NCBI RefSeq assembly: GCF_014356525.2
Contig: NC_052510.1
Location: 52,280,619-52,344,618, forward strand
Direction of reading: 5' to 3'
DNA from: Nilaparvata lugens
Lineage: Eukaryota; Arthropoda; Insecta; Hemiptera; Delphacidae
Length of the DNA: 64,000 nucleotides
Made by a program: the position numbers and the translations under genes. The notes beneath the pieces are model-generated. The model did not search any database and was not told the origin of the DNA. It was given only the letters and a program-made list of their open reading frames with translations. Below are positions 1 through 10,630 of the stretch, one piece after another; the stretch's first letter is position 1; each line of letters starts with the position of its first letter.

Positions 1-480
1 TCCCTCCACCCTTCCATCAATCTCATCATGAAACTGCTGTGTTCTAGCCGGCTGCTATCCATTGAAAGGCGTGACGTCATCGCGATGAGGGGGTGATTCC
101 TCTTTGAAATGGCTTCTTCTTTTTGCCAGCTCGAGTGCGCGCATAAGAGACTAGTGGCCTCTTAGTAGAGTACATTAGTGTGCATCTAAGATGAAGATGA
201 AGGAGAACAACAAAGAGAAGAAAACACCGAAAAAATAGAGATGCTCCCCTTGTTTGCTGCTAATAAAACAGTTAGCTGTTAACAGTCAGTGTTTTGCGTC
301 TAATCACATTCGGTACTTCCCAGTATCCATAAATAGAGTTTCTCATCCTTAACTTGTACTGAATTGATACACTGCCTTATGATCAACTTGTATTCAACAG
401 CTTGCTGTGAGTTGAACGATGTAAATATCGTTTATCTGTGATAATTAGTCTTATTCACATCAGTTATCTAGAAAAATTAA
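1..480. other. unassigned AT-rich sequence with a CRE-like palindrome
   Basis: No supportable coding region is visible. A perfect TGACGTCA palindrome (cAMP-response-element type) lies at 72-79 in a locally GC-richer patch. A short run reading MKMKENNKEKK follows near 191 but ends after about 15 codons and has no support as a gene. The interval could be 5' or 3' flanking DNA of a gene outside the window; nothing decides this. Confidence 0.3.
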
Positions 481-1092
481 GGCTGTGCAAAGGCTAAAAA
501 TAAACTTTCTACTCGTGATATTTTTCCAAGTTTTTCGATTTGTATATCATCAAGCTATCAAAATGAAAAAGTTTTCTCAGGAAAACATTTTTTTTCGATC
601 ATTACTTTTTGAGATATGAGCGACTGAAGTTTGAATTTTTGGGACAGACCATTTCAAACTCGGTACGATATAAATCCATGAGATTCAGAGGATACATCAT
701 GGTATTATTGATCTAGTAAAACAAAAATTTTCTGAAATAATCAATTTTTGGAAAAGTTATTCAATTTACCCAAAATAACTCAACTAAGAGTTATTTTTAG
801 TAAATTTAATAATTATCTTAAAAATTTATATTTTCAGAGAATTTTTGTTTTACTAGATCAACAATAGAATGAAGAATCTATCCTCTAAATCTCATGGATT
901 TATCTCTTACCGAATTTGAAATGTTTTGTCCCAAAAATTTGAACTTTAGACGCTCATATCTGAAAAAATAATGATCAGAAAAAAATGTTTTCCTGAGAAA
1001 ACTTTTTCATTGTGATAGCTTGATGATATACAAATCAAAAAACTTCGAAAAATATCACGAGTAAAAAGTTTATTTTTAGCTTTTGCACAGCC
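481..1092. mobile_element. 612-bp foldback MITE, piggyBac-like (TTAA target duplication)
   Basis: The two halves are long imperfect inverted repeats (about 481-745 and 830-1,092). They start GGCTGTGCAAA and end TTTGCACAGCC. The element is bounded on both sides by TTAA (477-480 and 1,093-1,096), the target site of piggyBac-type transposases. It has no coding capacity, so it would be non-autonomous. The arms share most of their bases but carry many substitutions, so the copy is not recent. Foldback transcripts would form a very long hairpin. Confidence 0.75.
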
Positions 1093-1096
1093 TTAA

Positions 1097-1899
1097 GGAA
1101 GAGTAGGCTACTGTAGTATTCCTATTTTTCATTCACTTAGTAGTTGATTTTTTAAAATTTTTATTTATAGTTTCATCCAAAAATGTTATTGTTGTTGTTG
1201 TATTTGAAAATAGTTTGGTTTTTATTGTAACAGTTCTAAAGTTAATGAAAGTTTTTAGAGAATGAAATGTAAATTATAGGATCTTTTGAGTCTTCCAATA
1301 TGTAGATGCATAACAATTTAATTATTATCTATAGTAATTATATTACAAATTGGTTTTTCATATCATATACAGTTCAATAATTATTTTCTTAGTCTATATT
1401 ATGTAAATTCATCTATAATTTTGTTGTATTGTAAGCTATTGTATACAACTTTATAAGCCAGTATATATTGTAATCTACATAAATAAAGTACTCAATCAAT
1501 CAATCAATCAATAAGTTCATTATTGATCAGTTGAATGACTTTTGAGTTTTTCTAGTGGAAGAGGAAAGTCTTGTCATATTTTTTTTACAATATGTATTCT
1601 TAAGTGGAAGAAACTGATCCCTTATCAACAATATTATTTTGTCTTTATTATTTTCAACAATGATTCATACTAAATAGTTTCTAAGTTTACGCACACCGAC
1701 GCGTGACGAATTATCATGAAATCTGTTTCAAAATATTCTTCTTCTCAATTCGTGTTTTCAAAATAGAACAAACGTGAGTTATCTTTCAAGAATATATGTA
1801 ATCGAAATCGACTCATCTCGAATTTTCTAGTTTATTAATTTATCACAACAGAAGACTTCCTCACTCTCTCACTACAGCATTTTATGTTAATGGTATTCT
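1097..1899. other. unassigned; LINE/SINE-type TCAA tail at about 1,480-1,512
   Basis: The interval is AT-rich and noncoding. At about 1,480-1,512 an AATAAA-containing stretch is followed by at least four tandem TCAA units. The same tail type appears in reverse orientation near 5,505-5,530 and 62,262-62,290. Tandem tetramer tails of this kind are typical of 3' ends of non-LTR retroelements, so this is probably the 3' end of one such copy. Nothing else is recognised. Confidence 0.35.
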
Positions 1900-2268
1900 A
1901 TAGTGAAGTCCACGTTGTAATGCCAGTGTTTGGTTAGTAATGGTATTCCCATCCTTGTCTATCATCCAACAAAGCGAATATCGATATCTCTTTCTCGCTT
2001 TGCTCTGTTGCCAGATCGTCTTTTAACAGTGCAGAATTAATAATAAACCAACAAAATATTCCATCTTGATTATAAAAATTTATTATGAAATTGTTGAATA
2101 ATATAATTTCTTACTCAATAAAATATAATTTATTATTCTAAATGAGAATGAACAGTTAATATTACATCAATAAACATGTATCAGCTACCGTATATAGAAG
2201 GCATTGACAAGACAGAGGATCGGCAACGTTTATCTCCTATCTTTCATTATAACGTGGACCTCACTTTA
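1900..2268. mobile_element. MITE with GTCCACG terminal inverted repeats
   Basis: The left end (around 1,900-1,922) reads TAGTGAAGTCCACGTTGTAATG. The right end (around 2,245-2,268) is its near-exact reverse complement, containing CATTATAACGTGGACCTCACT. The roughly 24-bp TIRs differ at about three positions. The 370-bp element is AT-rich and noncoding inside. A TA target duplication is possible, but the flanks are too AT-rich to prove it. Confidence 0.6.
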
Positions 2269-2914
2269 GGTTTCATTCTACCTCATTCGGTCACTTTCTT
2301 ATCTCATTCATCAAAAATAGTCACAGATTGTATGTAAAGCCAATCAAACTCATGTCGATTAGAATTGAAGCAGCTTATTCCAGCCTGTGAATTCAGATTC
2401 ATACGAATCCGTGCAAACTGTTTAGCAAGCACTTGTCATCACTGGGAAGTGAGAAGTATACGCACGCTCTCTCACACACGCACAGGATTGCGAGACAGAT
2501 TTTGTCAAGTTGTCCCTCATGTCGTCACGTGACGTCACGTCTCTCATATACTTCCTGTTTATTTAGCAGAATATTGTGCGCGACTGGAAGTGTTCGTTCT
2601 CCGCCAGAGATTCACTTCATAGCAATGAATATTTCATTCTGCTCTCAAAATAACATTCAGATGTTGAATTCAAAATAGGAGATTATTACAGCATATTGTA
2701 GTGAATCACTATTCGCCTAAAACTAGTCCTTCTTCGTGATGATCTGTTTTACAATAGATTGAGGACTATTTTCTTATATTATTATATAGGTTACATCAAT
2801 CACAGTACTACTCATATCATGAAGGAGTTAATCAAAGAATCTCAGTTCCAGCCAACATCTTTAGTCACTCAATTCTAGGTCAGGATAACAGGGAATTTTC
2901 AAGATAGCTCATAA
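2269..2914. other. unassigned; second CRE-like site
   Basis: A compound CACGTGACGTCACG stretch lies near 2,525-2,540, with TGACGTCA at 2,530-2,537. It sits in a locally GC-richer segment (about 2,440-2,610) that could be regulatory or a weak exon. The 81-residue open frame across it shows no recognisable domain and begins with a non-ATG codon, so it is not called as a gene. Confidence 0.25.
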
Positions 2915-3374
2915 TTGACCGAGCGAAGTGAGGTCTAAGATTCAAGTCGACGGTTTGGCATTTCTCTTAATGTTTATATGTTTATATGTTGCGCATTCAC
3001 GACGAAACGTGGTAATGGATTTTCATGAAATTTTACAGGTATGTTCCTTTTTTAATTGCGCGTCGACGTATATACCGGGTTTTTGGAAATTTTGCATTTC
3101 AAGGAAAATATAAAAGGGAAAAGGAGCCTCCTTCATACGCCAATATTAGAGTAAAAATCAGACTATAGAATATTATTCATCATAAATCAGCTGACAAGTG
3201 ATTACACAGATGTGTGGAGAAGCCAGTCTACTGCTGTATTTTCATAAGGTCTATAGTTTCAATCAGGTAATTGTGGATGAGGATACTGCGTGAGGTCTAC
3301 TGTTCACAGAACTACTAGTTTAATTTTGAAGCTGAATAAAATAAGTGCGATGAAGATCCTGAAGATGACACCAT
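2915..3374 (+). repeat. dispersed repeat 'F', copy 1 (starts GACCGAGCGAAGTGAGGTCT)
   Basis: This segment recurs in inverted orientation at about 5,593-6,128 and partially at 25,265-25,482. Shared landmarks in order are GACCGAGCGAAGTGAGGTCTAA, a GTCGACGGTTTGGC motif, GCGCGTCGACGTATATAC, AGGAGGCTCCTT / AAGGAGCCTCCTT, CATAAATCAGCTGACAAGTG, and AGGTCTACTGTTCACAGAACTACTAG. It has no coding capacity. It is probably a non-autonomous mobile element of unknown class. Confidence 0.65.
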
Positions 3375-3511
3375 ACGGTAGGTGTTTAAACATGGATGTA
3401 ACTTTTTTATAAATTCGTGATATTTCTAAAGATAACATTCTAGATTTTTTATTATAGATTTAATATCACTATATCTAATCAAAAATTAGAATCTGATCTG
3501 AAGATAAGTAA

Positions 3512-3690
3512 AGCTGCGTTTACACTGAAGTTATTAACAAAATCTTTATTTTTCCGTCCTTATAGATTCTATTAGATTGAACATAACTTAACAGAGCTTT
3601 GTCAAGCTCTGTCCAATCTAATAGAATCTATAAGGACTTAAAAATAAGCATTTCCAATGAATTTGGTGTAAACGTAGCTTTAGTAACTGA
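3512..3690. mobile_element. short hairpin MITE, GTCCTTATAGATTCTATTAGATTGAAC family
   Basis: Two arms of about 75 bp face each other across a short centre (AACAGAGCTTTGTCAAGCTCTG at about 3,590-3,612). They are framed by GCTGCGTTTACAC at the left and GTGTAAACGTAGCTTT at the right. The inner arm sequence (CCGTCCTTATAGATTCTATTAGATTG) is shared with the hairpins at 18,876-19,030, 56,480-56,620 and 56,826-56,995. It is non-autonomous and noncoding. Confidence 0.65.
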
Positions 3691-3971
3691 GAATTTGTGT
3701 ACAGCTGCGTACAGACTTATGTGTCACGAACACGCGCATTACGTTTCCCATCACCTGATGCTAAGCTTATTACATCTGTATCTCATCGTTTCTGTACAAA
3801 TACAGATGATATGAGCTGATGAAAAGCGAAATGCGCCTGCTCGTGGCGCAAAAGTATGTACACAGCTTTACTCTACTGGCTGTTATAACACTAAATTGGG
3901 AATTTTTTGCGCATTGAACAAATTAATTGTTCAATTTCTCATATACTCGCATATTCTCAATAGTTAGAGAA

Positions 3972-4781
3972 TCTGGTGTGGCGCACTCACACAGCTTTCC
4001 TTGCCGATATGAAAATTGATCGCCTGACGCTAGTGTTCACGCGCATCCCAAGTCTACTATTCAAAAATCTGAGCCAGCTGGTGACAGGACAATGACTCTG
4101 GAGACACATGGTGTCTGCTATCTCTACAAAGTGAATGTTTTAATAGAATCAACAGTTGCCAACAGTTTGCAATTGAATAATCATATTTTCTCGAATTTCG
4201 AGCTTATTTTCTATTTTATGTGAAAATGTTACAGCACATCAATTGTAGAGATTTTCATGCTCAATCTTTCCCAATTGAAATTTTTTGTTTTAATTTTATC
4301 TGAAGCCTAACAATTGAGAAATCAAACTTTGCATAGATGGGGCGGAGCTCCTGAAATTTTGACAGATATAAGACTTGTGGCAGTTGATAGAGCTTATCAA
4401 TGACTATTTTAGGTATGAATTTGATCAAAATCGTTGAAGCCGTTTCCGAGAAAATCGCGAAAAATCCTGTTTTTGACAACATTTTCGCTATTTACGCCGC
4501 CATCTTGAATTGCATTTGATCGAAATTGTTCGTGTCGGATCCTTGTAGAAGGAGGACCTTAAGTTCCAAATTTCAAGTCATTCCGTTGATTGGGAGATGA
4601 GATATCGTGTACACAGACACACATACACTCATACACACACACATACAGACCAACACCCAAAAACCACTTTTTTGGACTCAGGGGACCTTGAAACGTATAG
4701 AAATTTAAAAATTGAGGTACCTTAATTTTTTTTGCAAAGCAATACTTTCCTTACCTATGGTAATTGGGCAAGGAAAGTAAA
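3972..4781 (+). mobile_element. repeat element 'E', copy 1
   Basis: This is a full-length copy of an 0.8-0.9 kb repeat present five times in the window. It begins CTGGTGTGGCGCACTCAC and ends GGCAAGGAAAGTAAAA. The subterminal CTTTCCTTGCC near the start and GGCAAGGAAAG at the end form an 11-bp inverted repeat. Internal landmarks are GCCAACAGTTTGCAATT, GGCGGAGCTCCTGAAATTTT and GATATCGTGTACACAGAC, then a short imperfect CA tract and CCAAAAACCACTTTTTTGG. There is no transposase; the short open frames across it are incidental. Confidence 0.7.
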
Positions 4782-5592
4782 AAGGTCAACTTCTTTTAGT
4801 ACGTTTGATAAACACTAATGAACTCTCTTTAATTTCTTTATAAGAGTAACAAACAGAGATAAACTGTTCTGACATTATGATTGACGCCGAGTGACAGATG
4901 ACAGTGTTCCCTACTCAACTCCCACCTCCCCTCTCTCACCACGGACCACTACTTGTCAACTACTGTGTAGATAACATTGCATTGCATTATATTATACCCT
5001 ATAGCTATATTATCACGTGGATATGGTATGTTATTGTAGATGTGTATATATATGGTTATAAATTATCCTCTGCTTTGAGTCACAACAGTTCAATTGATAA
5101 TGCCACACAGCTTCCATGATAAACGTATCATATTGATAACTAAGTGTGTGATAATGGGGCAGACTGTCTGCAGACTCAGGCATAATTGAGGAAACTTGGT
5201 TCATGTGTCATATTGTGATCTAGGAAAGGGTTGGTGATCTAGGATGTATTTTTTTTACCTCCTCGTTTTCAGATGGTTAAAGAGACTAGTATGTATCCCT
5301 TGGTTGAGAAAAATTCAACCACAAGGACTATTGTGTATTGTCACAACAAAGAATAATATATTTTATTTATTCAAAATGGAAACAACGGGTTTGAATATTG
5401 AATACACTTCCATAATACCAACTGTTGAACTACTTTGTTGTACACTTTACTTCGTAAAGTAGCATTTTTCAAAGTTTGAGGTCAAAGTCTCCTCTGCTCC
5501 TCTCAATCAATCAATCAAACTCTTTATTCAATATACAGAGTATTTCAGAATTAGTGTCGAACATTTTAGAGTATTGTTCCTGGATGATATAA
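4782..5592. other. unassigned; reverse-oriented retroelement tail near 5,505
   Basis: AT-rich noncoding sequence. At about 5,503-5,530 tandem TCAA units lead into CTCTTTATTCAA. This is the reverse complement of a polyadenylation-like AATAAAGAG followed by a TTGA tail, so a non-LTR retroelement 3' end on the minus strand is likely. Nothing else is recognised. Confidence 0.3.
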
Positions 5593-6128
5593 AACTAGTA
5601 GTTCTGTGAACAGTAGACCTCACGCAGGATTCTCATCGTACTTGTGGATCTATGGTGTCATCTTCAGTGCCTTCATCGCACTTATTTTATTCAGCTTCAA
5701 AATTAAACTAGTAGTTCTGTGAACAATAGACCTCACGCAGTATTCTCATCCACAAGTACCTGATTGAAACTATAGATCTTAAGGAAAAACAGCAATAGAC
5801 TGGCTTCTCCACACATCTGTGTAATCACTTGTCAGCTGATTTATGATGAATAAATTCTATAGTCTGATTTTTTCTTCCAATATTGGCGTATGAAGGAGGC
5901 TCCTTTTTTCCTCTTATATTATCCTTGAAATGAAAAATTTTCAAAAACCTTGTATATACGTAGACGCGCAATTAAAAAAGGAACATACCTGTCAAATTTC
6001 ATGATAATCTATTACCGCGTTTCGCCGTAAATGCGCAACATAAAAACATATAAACATCCAAACATTTAAACATTAAGAGAAATACCAAACCGTCGACTTG
6101 AATTTTAGACCTCACTTCGCTCGGTCAA
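5593..6128 (-). repeat. dispersed repeat 'F', copy 2, inverted relative to copy 1
   Basis: This is the reverse complement of the segment at 2,915-3,374 with moderate divergence. It also contains an internal duplication of roughly 110 bp: the AACTAGTAGTTCTGTGAACA...CTCACGCAG block appears at about 5,594 and again at about 5,708. It ends at 6,128 with the reverse complement of TGACCGAGCGAAGTGAGGTC. Confidence 0.65.
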
Positions 6129-6954
6129 TTATTACAAATGTCAAATTTGAAGTGTCCAAAACTCAGCGGTTATCCTTTTGTTTTTTCACTTGGGAATTTT
6201 TATCTCAAGAACGAAATGTTGTATTGATCTGATATTTGACATGAATATTTATGCTATAAAGACTCAACTTTAAAAAATGAAATAAAGAATTTCCGATTTA
6301 AATTTTCAAAATGGCGGTCATTTTAAATTTTTGTTTACGAATTTCACGAAAACCGTTCATTTTACAAAAAACTTACAAGAGACAAAAAAGTTAGAAGATT
6401 TTATTAAGATTTCAATCATACCTTATTTTTATCAAGATTGGTCACTATTTCTGAAACACTCTGTATACATTGATTATGTACATGAATGCGGAGTATTCCG
6501 GAACAGTCTTATAAAGAGGAGTATATTGTTGGGTGTCAACTTTGGTCACAACATAACAATGTTGATAATATTCAGACTTATCAAAGTTGCAAAACAAAAT
6601 TCTAACACACAAACAAGCTTCCAGTAGAGTTCTGAAATGTCGACACACTGCTATCCAAGGATTAATTTAACGGTTAACTAACTCTGGTGTTAAGCATGAG
6701 TTAACTTGCATGACATAAATACGTGAGCAGCACCTCAGAACGTGGGTTGAGCCTAATGCCTGTAATGAAATCCAGAGTTCAAGCTAACATACAGCCGAGC
6801 TTTTGACTTGTAATATTATATTAATGGCCTGTTAAGTGAACTATGAGTGAAGTCTTCCCTGTTCTACTTTGGGCTTTCGTCTTCGTGGGAAACAATCAGA
6901 TCAATTTGATTTGTTGTGTAAGTGATGACGTTGATGGATAAATGAAGTCCCTAT
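6129..6954. other. unassigned AT-rich sequence
   Basis: No gene, RNA or clear repeat boundary is recognised. The two overlapping open frames at about 6,331-6,648 on opposite strands have no domain resemblance and typical AT-rich random composition. Confidence 0.3.
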
Positions 6955-7460
6955 TTAAAATAGAGCTGCACTGCAGCCTGTGTATCAAATTCTCACTTTC
7001 TGACCATATCTTTCTCACAAACTTTAAGTAAACTAGTGAGAAATTGCTGGAAAACATGGTGTTTAAGCGCTCCCTAGTATTGTCCTTACTATTGTATCCT
7101 TTATTTTGCTTTCAGTTAAAGTTGTGTAATAAATCTAAACTTTGGTCAAGCTGCTCTTAGTTACTTGGTTTACTTGATCAATCTTACACTATGCAGTATA
7201 GTTTTTAAGTTCTGGTGATAAATGGAAAATTCGAAGGTTATCGAAGATCAGAGACCTCTCCATTATGCTTCCATCTAATACTAGTGACCCCCTGGGTTGG
7301 AGAACTCGCTCAAGAACAGTTGTATTGTGATTTTTAGAACCCACAACTTTCAATAAATTATACAGAGTTGGTGAAAATTATGGAAACAGCTAAATATTTA
7401 TTTTAAAAGAATAATTTGACAGTAGGTTTCATTGATGATCCTATTCAAAATGAAAAATAA
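6955..7460 (+). repeat. direct repeat 'A', left copy
   Basis: A 0.5-kb segment beginning AGCTGCACTGCAGCC and continuing through CTTTCTGACCATATCTTTCTC and TCTCCATTATGCTTCCATCTAATACTA. It recurs at 8,385-8,880 with an estimated 8-10 percent divergence by eye. The two copies flank element E copy 2. This arrangement looks like a local tandem duplication with or around the E insertion rather than LTRs, because the interior is a repeat that also occurs alone elsewhere. Confidence 0.7.
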
Positions 7461-7463
7461 AAA

Positions 7464-8125
7464 TTTGGTGTGCCGCACTCACATTTCCAACTTTCCTTGC
7501 CGTTATGAAATTTGATCACCTGACGCTAGTGTTTCCGCGCATCTCAAGTCTACTATTCAAAGATTTGAGTCAGCTGGTGACAGGGCAATAACGCTGGAGA
7601 CACACATGGTCTGCTATCTCTTTATAGTGAATCATTTAATAGAATCAACAGTTGCCAACAGTTTGCAATTGGATAATCACATCTCAAATTTCGAGCTTAT
7701 TTTTAATTTTAGGTGAAAATGTTACTGAACATTATTTGTAGAGATTCTCATGCTCAATCTTTTCCACTCAAAATTTTTCGTTTAAATTGTATCTGAAGCC
7801 TGATAATTGAGAATCTAAAATCAAACTTTGCATAGATGTGGCGGAGCTCCTGAAATTTTTACAGATATGGGAATTGTGGCAGTTGATAGAGATTATCAAT
7901 GACTATTTTAGATATAACTTAAATCAAAATCGTTGGAGCCGTTCTCGAGAAAATTACGAAAAACCCCGTTTTTGACAACATTTTCGCCTTTTTAGCCGCC
8001 ATCTTGAATTGCATTTGATCGAAATTGTTCGTGTCAGATCCTTATATTATAAGGAGCTTACGTTTCAAATTTCAATTCCGTTAATTGGGAGATGAGATAT
8101 CGTGTACACAGACGCACATACACTC

Positions 8126-8194
<69 letters not shown>

Positions 8195-8205
8195 ACACAC
8201 ACACA

Positions 8206-8248
<43 letters not shown>

Positions 8249-8383
8249 GACCAATACCCAAAAACCACTCTTTTGGACTCAGGTGACCTTGAAACGTATA
8301 GAAATTTAGAAATTGGGGTACCTTAATTTTTTTCGGAAAGCAATACTTTCCTTACCTATGGTAATAGGGCAAGGAAAGTAAAA
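7464..8383 (+). mobile_element. repeat element 'E', copy 2, with expanded CA microsatellite
   Basis: Full-length copy from GGTGTGCCGCACTCAC to GGGCAAGGAAAGTAAA. The landmark order is the same as in copy 1. The short CA-rich stretch of copy 1 is here expanded into more than 100 bp of CA repeats at about 8,130-8,243. Confidence 0.75.
8128..8246. repeat. (CA)n microsatellite inside element E
   Basis: Nearly pure CA dinucleotide array interrupted by two CACCACAC points. It generates artificial open frames of Thr-His or Cys-Val repeats on both strands, which are not genes. It lies at a fixed position within the E repeat, between GTGTACACAGAC and ACATACAGACC. Confidence 0.95.
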
Positions 8384-8384
8384 A

Positions 8385-8880
8385 AGGGAGCTGCACTGCA
8401 GCCTATGTATCAAATTCTTACTTTCTGACCATATCTTTCTCACAAACGTTGAGTAAAATAGTGGAAAATTGCTAAAAAATATGGTGTTTGAGCTCTTCCA
8501 AGTATTGTATCTTTTATTTTTTTTCAGCTAAAGTTGTGTACTAAATCTAAACTTTGGTCAAGCTGCTCTTGGCTACTTGGTTTACTTGATCAATCCTAAA
8601 CTATGCAGTATAGTTTTTCGATTCTGGTGATGAATAGAGGATTCAAGGTTATCGAGGACCAGGGACCTCTCCATTATGCTTCCATCTAATACTAATGACC
8701 CCCTTGGTTGGAGAACTCGGTCAAGAACTGTTGTATTGTGATTTTTAGAACCCACAACTTTCAATAAATTATACAGAGTTGGTGAAAATTATGGAAAGAG
8801 CTAAATATTTATTTATTTTACAAGAATAATTTGACCGTAGGTTAAGGTTTCATTGGGGATCCTATTTGAAATGGAAAATT
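8385..8880 (+). repeat. direct repeat 'A', right copy
   Basis: Second copy of the 0.5-kb segment at 6,955-7,460, running from AGCTGCACTGCAGCC to GGGGATCCTATTTGAAATGG. Several small indels distinguish the copies, for example the stretched TTTTATTTTTTTTCAG here. Confidence 0.7.
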
Positions 8881-9589
8881 ACTCTTCAAAAACTAATCTT
8901 CAAAAGATGAGGAGGTGGTCATGTGATACATGAATTCGATACAAGCTCGATAATGTTCCTTCAATTACCTTGAATTATCAATGGAAACCAGTTTACCAGG
9001 AATCAGAAACTATTGGGAAACCAGAAACCAGGATACCAGAAACTCGGAATCTTGATGACAGAGTTAGCCAAATGAAAACTGGGCTTTCACTATGTGATAA
9101 GAATTCATTTGGTTTTTATGTGGAACAGTACTGTATTTAGTTGTTGTTATAATGCATTTAGTTGAAAGATTTCTCACAATTTTGAGATTGACAGCATGTT
9201 TTCATTTTCATAGTCCTTTTTTCGAATGACAAACTATCTATCCTGGGTAATTGAAGATAATACAAAAATGATATACCTAGTAGTTTCTGTTTCCATTGTA
9301 AGAGAACTGAGAACAGACTGAAATGGAGCTCGAAGCCAGGAAGACACTCCCACACCTTTTTGTTTCCTATGCGCATGCGTGACAATCATGCCTGACAACA
9401 CATTAACTTCGTTTGCGACTACTTGCCAAGTTGTTAGCCTGCCACTTGACAGCAACTTTACACGTCCACCGTTCAACAAGTAACAAACTTCATTTAGTGA
9501 CTTACAACTTGCAATGGATATGCTCCCTCCACCCGACACACTACACTGTCTTCAATTTTGATTCTTCTCTCTTCCACATTTTCCATTTC
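8881..9589. other. unassigned sequence
   Basis: No domain-bearing frame or repeat family is recognised. The 75- and 101-residue minus-strand frames (9,158-9,539) show no known motif. A locally higher GC content near 9,300-9,540 makes an unrecognised exon possible, but there is no splice or homology evidence. Confidence 0.25.
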
Positions 9590-9962
9590 TTATTTTGCTT
9601 ATCTTTTCTCTTCTTTTCATATTTTTTTCTTCCTCTTCTTCTTCCTCACCTCTTATTCCTTTTACTCCTCCTTCTTTTTCTTCTTCTCCTCCTCCACCTC
9701 CTTCTTTTTCTTCTTCCTCGCCTCTTATTCCTTCTACTCCTCCTCCTCCTTCTTCTTCTTTTTTTTCTCCTCCACCTCCTTTTTCTTCTTCTTTTTCTCC
9801 TACTTCTCATTATTCTTCTTTTTCTTCTTCTTCTTCTTCTTCTCCTTCTTCACTTTCTTTTTCTTCTTCTTCTTCTTCTTCTTCCTCTCCTTCTTCTTCT
9901 TCTTCTCTTTCTTTTTCTTCTCTTTCTTCTTCTCTTTCTTCTCCTTTCCCTTCTTCTTTCAA
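9590..9962. repeat. long pure-pyrimidine (CTT/CCT)n tract
   Basis: About 370 bases are almost exclusively C and T on the + strand, dominated by TTC, TTCTTC and CTCC units with occasional single purines. It creates long leucine-, serine- or phenylalanine-rich open frames in all three + frames and a glutamate-rich one on the minus strand. None has non-repetitive content, so they are not genes. Tracts of this kind can form intramolecular triplex (H-DNA). Confidence 0.9.
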
Positions 9963-10334
9963 ACACCACCCATTCTCTTTCTCTTCCTCGTCCTCCACTT
10001 ACAGCCTACTTTTTTCCCAACTTTTCTTACGTCTTCTTTACCTTCCCCAATTATGTCTATTCTACTCCTTTGTCACCTGCCCCATTCTTTGCCTCTCCAT
10101 TTTGTCCTCTCTTCTACTGACTTACTCTGTAGAAAGTTCTAAAGATTGTAGTAGCTGAGATAGAAGATTCAACAAATTGGATTCACAGCAAGTGGATGAG
10201 TTTAGAAGTGCTTGATTTAGAACGGTTCTACGGAAACAGACTACTAACACTCTCATTCATGTCGTTTGGAGCTTCAGTTTTGTAGAAAAATCTGTACTTC
10301 ACAAAATACTATCATCAAATATATTCGTATTAAA

Positions 10335-10630
10335 TCTATATATATAAAAGCGAAATGACACTCGCTCACTGACTGACTGACTGACTGACTCACTCACTCG
10401 CAGAACTAAAAATCTACCGGACCAAAAACGTTAAAAAACAACCTTAACAATGACAATTTTAATAATAGAACTATTTGCCTCAAAAATTGATTTTACTGTT
10501 CAGTTGGCCCTTTAGAGGAGCACTAAGAAATCTTTTGGCAATATTTTAACTCTAAGGGTGGTTTTTAAGGGTTTAAAGTTCGTCTTTTAGCATGTATATT
10601 CTTCTTATTCCAATCTCTTAATTATAAAAT
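10335..10630 (+). mobile_element. Helitron 5' fragment
   Basis: Starts with TCTATATATATAAAAGCGAAATG after an A, the typical Helitron 5' terminus. An ACTGACTGACTGACTGACTCACTC stretch follows, then a body segment containing TTTTGGCAATATTTTAACTC and CGTCTTTTAGCATGTATATTCTTC. That body is shared with the Helitrons at 19,741, 21,126, 61,495 and 63,403. No CTAG-ended 3' terminus follows in register, so this copy is 3'-truncated. Confidence 0.65.

Noticed and set aside
8058..8326. Open frames of Cys-Val and Thr-His repeats on both strands
   Set aside because: They are translations of the CA microsatellite inside repeat element E, not proteins.
6955..8880. An LTR element with repeat A as LTRs
   Set aside because: A lacks TG...CA ends and a primer site, and the interior is an element that occurs without A elsewhere.
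9413..10158. Long leucine-, serine- and phenylalanine-rich frames up to 235 residues
   Set aside because: They are produced by the polypyrimidine tract in every frame and have no start context, domain or unique sequence.
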